Of a stretch of DNA of 64,000 bases, positions 61,786 to 64,000 are shown piece by piece (within the stretch, counting starts at the first letter, position 1; each line of letters begins with the position of its first letter). The notes beneath the pieces were generated by a model. That model had not been told where the DNA came from. It searched no databases and was given only the letters and a program-made list of their open reading frames with translations. A program made the position numbers and the translations under genes. This DNA is from Sphaerochaeta associata (GTDB lineage Bacteria > Spirochaetota > Spirochaetia > Sphaerochaetales > Sphaerochaetaceae): assembly GCF_022869165.1 (NCBI RefSeq), contig NZ_CP094929.1, forward strand, positions 248,001 to 312,000, written 5' to 3'.

Positions 61786-62994
61786 ATGAATATAGGATTG
61801 TATATTACTGCTTTAGGGCCAGGCGGGGCAGAAAGAGTTGTCAGTAGGTTGTCAAGCATTCTACATGAGCATGGCCATAATGTATTTGTAATCATATCTG
61901 ATACAAGAAAAATTGCTTACCCGGTTGGGGGGGCTCTTGTTGATTTGAATCTTCAATCAAGCAACTCAGTTTTTCGAAAACTGGGCATACTTTGGAAACG
62001 CGTATCAAAGCTGAAGAAGATAAAAAAGGAGTATGATCTCGAATCGGTAATCAGCTTTTTAGATGGGGCAAATATTGTCAATGTACTGGCTCGAGTAAAC
62101 AAATCTCACGCATTTGTTTCCATTCGGAATCATCATAGTTCTGAGATTAGTTACTATGAGAAACGAATTCAATTCCTTCATAAACTGCTAATGGGCAATA
62201 TTTATAGAAGAGCTGCAGGTGTTATTTGTGTTTCCAAGCTTATCGCATCCGATATACATAAGAACTATAACGTACCTCAAAATTTGATTTCAGTATTGTA
62301 TAATCCATACAATACTGATGAGATTCTGAGATTTAGTCGATTCCCTACCGACCAATCATTTAAAAATTTTAAAAGCACCAAAACTAAACTGTTATGTAGT
62401 ACAGGTCGGCTACAGCATCAAAAAGGGTTTTGGCATTTATTAAAGATTTTCAGTTTGCTCAATCCTGAACAAGAAAAACTGGGTCTTGTAATCATCGGAG
62501 ATGGAGAACAGCAGAAAGAGTTATTAGGATTAGCAAAATCTCTTCGTATTGAAAACTCAGTTTTCTTCGCAGGGTATCAAAAAAATCCATTTCCCATTAT
62601 TGCACAATGCGATTTATACATTTTGACCTCATTATTTGAAGGATTTCCAAATGCGATGGTCGAAGCAATGTGCTTAGGGCTACCAATTATAGCTGCTGAT
62701 TGTCAGAGTGGACCACGAGAAATTCTTGCTCCTGAATTGGAGATTGAATTAGATTCTGTTATCGAGCCACTTTATGGATCATATGGCTTGTTGATGCCTC
62801 CACTATCAAGTAATGAAGATTGGTTGACGCAGATTGATCCTATCGAAAGAAAATGGGCTGCAGAAATCATGAAATGGAATAAGGATTCTGATAAGCTTTC
62901 CTCTTATGCGAATAAAAGTGTTGAGCGTGCTCGCGAGTTCTCTGAAGAGTCTTGTTATCAGCGGTTGGTAGAAATAGTTTTAAGTAATAAGTAG
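61786..62994 (+). CDS. GT4-family glycosyltransferase
   Basis: 402 residues. The N-terminus NIGLYITALGPGGAERVVSR with the GGAE loop is typical of GT4 enzymes acting on undecaprenyl-linked acceptors. The donor domain has CSTGRLQHQKGFWHLLKIFS, VIIGDGEQQKEL, FFAGYQKNPFPI and ILTSLFEGFPNAMVEAMCLG, then ADCQSGPREIL. This resembles PglJ/GalNAc transferases in general, but the sugar is not predictable. It lies 45 bp after the previous transferase and 11 bp before the polymerase. Confidence 0.88.
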   Translation: MNIGLYITALGPGGAERVVSRLSSILHEHGHNVFVIISDTRKIAYPVGGALVDLNLQSSNSVFRKLGILWKRVSKLKKIKKEYDLESVISFLDGANIVNVLARVNKSHAFVSIRNHHSSEISYYEKRIQFLHKLLMGNIYRRAAGVICVSKLIASDIHKNYNVPQNLISVLYNPYNTDEILRFSRFPTDQSFKNFKSTKTKLLCSTGRLQHQKGFWHLLKIFSLLNPEQEKLGLVIIGDGEQQKELLGLAKSLRIENSVFFAGYQKNPFPIIAQCDLYILTSLFEGFPNAMVEAMCLGLPIIAADCQSGPREILAPELEIELDSVIEPLYGSYGLLMPPLSSNEDWLTQIDPIERKWAAEIMKWNKDSDKLSSYANKSVERAREFSEESCYQRLVEIVLSNK

Positions 62995-63005
62995 TAGGTC
63001 ACTAA

Positions 63006-64000
63006 GTGATTAAGTCTTCCCAAACCAGTAAAAATAGAAAATTTTCAAATAGATTATATGATTTTGTAATGATATTGTTCCTTGTTTTTTTTATTGCATT
63101 TGCGAATGTAAGGCCTGCATATGTGATTATTGAAATTGTTTTTATTGGAGTATTTCTCATACGAGCGTTTACGAGAAACATGAGGCTTGAATTTTATGCT
63201 TATTGGAGTATTGCTTATCTACTGGTTGGATTGGTTTCAGCGATATTCTCGAGTTATATTACAGTCTCTTTTCAGATGCTAATTTCAACTATTCAAGTAC
63301 TTGTTGTTACAAACCTATTATTACCTTATATTCGAGACAATGAAAGAAATTGTGATTTATTTCAAATAGGGATTATCCTTGCGATTGCATCTTTAGGTAT
63401 ACGCTTAATTGTGACAACTCCTTTTTCTAGTTTAGGGCTCATGAGGGCAGGTTCATCAATTGGATATAATGCAAATGAATTTGGATTCATTTTCGCTTAT
63501 GGGACAACTGTTCTTTCATATCTATTCCTAGAAAATAGAAAAAAAATTTACCTCCCCATTATTGTTGTATTTTCCATTTTATGCTTGTTGTCTGGGTCGA
63601 GAACTGCTTTAGCAGTGATGCTGATATCATTTTCAATTCAAATCATCGGACATTATACCCAGCAAGGTGATATATTAAAATTCATTAAGGGAATATTCTT
63701 TCTTGGAGTAATTTTAATATTACTTATTATCCTAATTACTCAAAATGAGGTGCTATACGATATTCTTGGAAGAAGAGTAGTAACATTTTTTGAATCCTTA
63801 ACAGGTAGAGAAACTAGCGAAGGGAGCACACTCATCAGGTTATCGATGATAAGTGATGCATTAGATTTGTTTGTAAAAAAGCCGCTTCTAGGGTCAGGTC
63901 TGAATACTTTTAGGATATATAGTGGTTATGGAACATATTCACATAACAACTATACTGAACTTCTTGTATCTATTGGATTAGTTGGAATATTTATCTATTA
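63006..64000 (+). CDS. O-antigen polymerase/ligase (Wzy-like), partial
   Basis: The frame is open from GTG 63006 (directly after an in-frame TAA) to the window end, at least 331 codons. It encodes many hydrophobic segments (FVMILFLVFFIAFANVRPAY; VVFSILCLLSGSRTALAVML). The signature PLLGSGLNTFRIYSGYGTYS then HNNYTELLVSIGLVG matches the Wzy_C/O-antigen ligase family. It would polymerise or ligate the polysaccharide repeat at the outer side of the membrane. The GTG start is uncertain; the first in-frame ATG is near 63069. Confidence 0.85.
   Translation, partial: MIKSSQTSKNRKFSNRLYDFVMILFLVFFIAFANVRPAYVIIEIVFIGVFLIRAFTRNMRLEFYAYWSIAYLLVGLVSAIFSSYITVSFQMLISTIQVLVVTNLLLPYIRDNERNCDLFQIGIILAIASLGIRLIVTTPFSSLGLMRAGSSIGYNANEFGFIFAYGTTVLSYLFLENRKKIYLPIIVVFSILCLLSGSRTALAVMLISFSIQIIGHYTQQGDILKFIKGIFFLGVILILLIILITQNEVLYDILGRRVVTFFESLTGRETSEGSTLIRLSMISDALDLFVKKPLLGSGLNTFRIYSGYGTYSHNNYTELLVSIGLVGIFIY

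Overview
The window reads like a spirochaete chromosome of the Sphaerochaeta type. This is an inference from gene content (ABC sugar transporters, amino-sugar catabolism, a selenium cluster, a WbpA/B/D/E polysaccharide pathway) and not a sequence match. No rRNA or tRNA gene was found. Much of the window is accessory DNA with repeats, gene fragments and defence-type genes, and at least seven genes are visibly broken.

1-2.7 kb: tail of a corrinoid-type methyltransferase, then a selenium-use cluster (truncated yedE, TusA-like, DUF3343, selD). The yedE remnant is fused in frame to a relic of an AAA_14/DUF4143 ATPase. 2.8-9.5 kb: three intact AAA_14/DUF4143 NTPases and one AlbA_2 (Schlafen-type) ATP-binding protein, each behind its own short repeat array set against a recognisable promoter. 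9.5-13.8 kb: transglutaminase-like protein, a shikimate dehydrogenase-family enzyme, a NusG paralogue and a WbpM/CapD-type sugar-nucleotide dehydratase, which looks like the head of a polysaccharide locus.

13.8-17.1 kb: an AAA ATPase plus TOPRIM (DUF4276-like) pair, the second gene split by a stop codon, then a fourth DUF4143 ATPase. 17.1-23 kb: an amino-sugar operon (ROK regulator, binding protein, two permeases, GH20 hexosaminidase). 23-29.2 kb: DUF488 protein, antitoxin and transposase fragments, a second AlbA_2 protein, an XRE regulator plus AAA ATPase pair, and an AbiEi-like protein behind two 40-bp palindromes. 29.5-32.3 kb: BadF-type sugar kinase, MurQ and a divergent RpiR regulator (MurNAc/GlcNAc recycling). 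32.4-36.9 kb: an IetAS-type defence pair (AAA ATPase plus subtilase), a small protein and an orphan MazE.

37-42.2 kb: PIG-L hydrolase, a broken diguanylate cyclase, a radical SAM gene split by an amber codon, a TetR regulator and a second transglutaminase-like protein that has lost its catalytic cysteine. 43-48 kb: a decayed sugar ABC operon (binding protein deleted, one permease with an internal TGA), a GntR regulator, a BtpA-like protein and an MFS transporter. At 48 kb lies a double-HTH protein whose linker is encoded by 13 copies of a 7-bp repeat, a probable phase-variation switch. 49.7-64 kb: exopolysaccharide operon (winged-helix regulator, aminotransferase, initiating sugar transferase, glycosyltransferases, WbpA, WbpB, WbpD, WbpE, Wzy-like polymerase). 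wbpE is interrupted by a 2.9-kb IS21-family element with a 5-bp target duplication.

Two features tie the region together. The first is a dispersed element of about 159 bp with imperfect terminal inverted repeats (GTGGGCTG...CAGCCCAC), present in at least eight copies and found at the break points of two damaged operons. The second is the recurring pattern of gene-specific short repeats in front of AAA_14/DUF4143, AlbA_2 and antitoxin-like genes.
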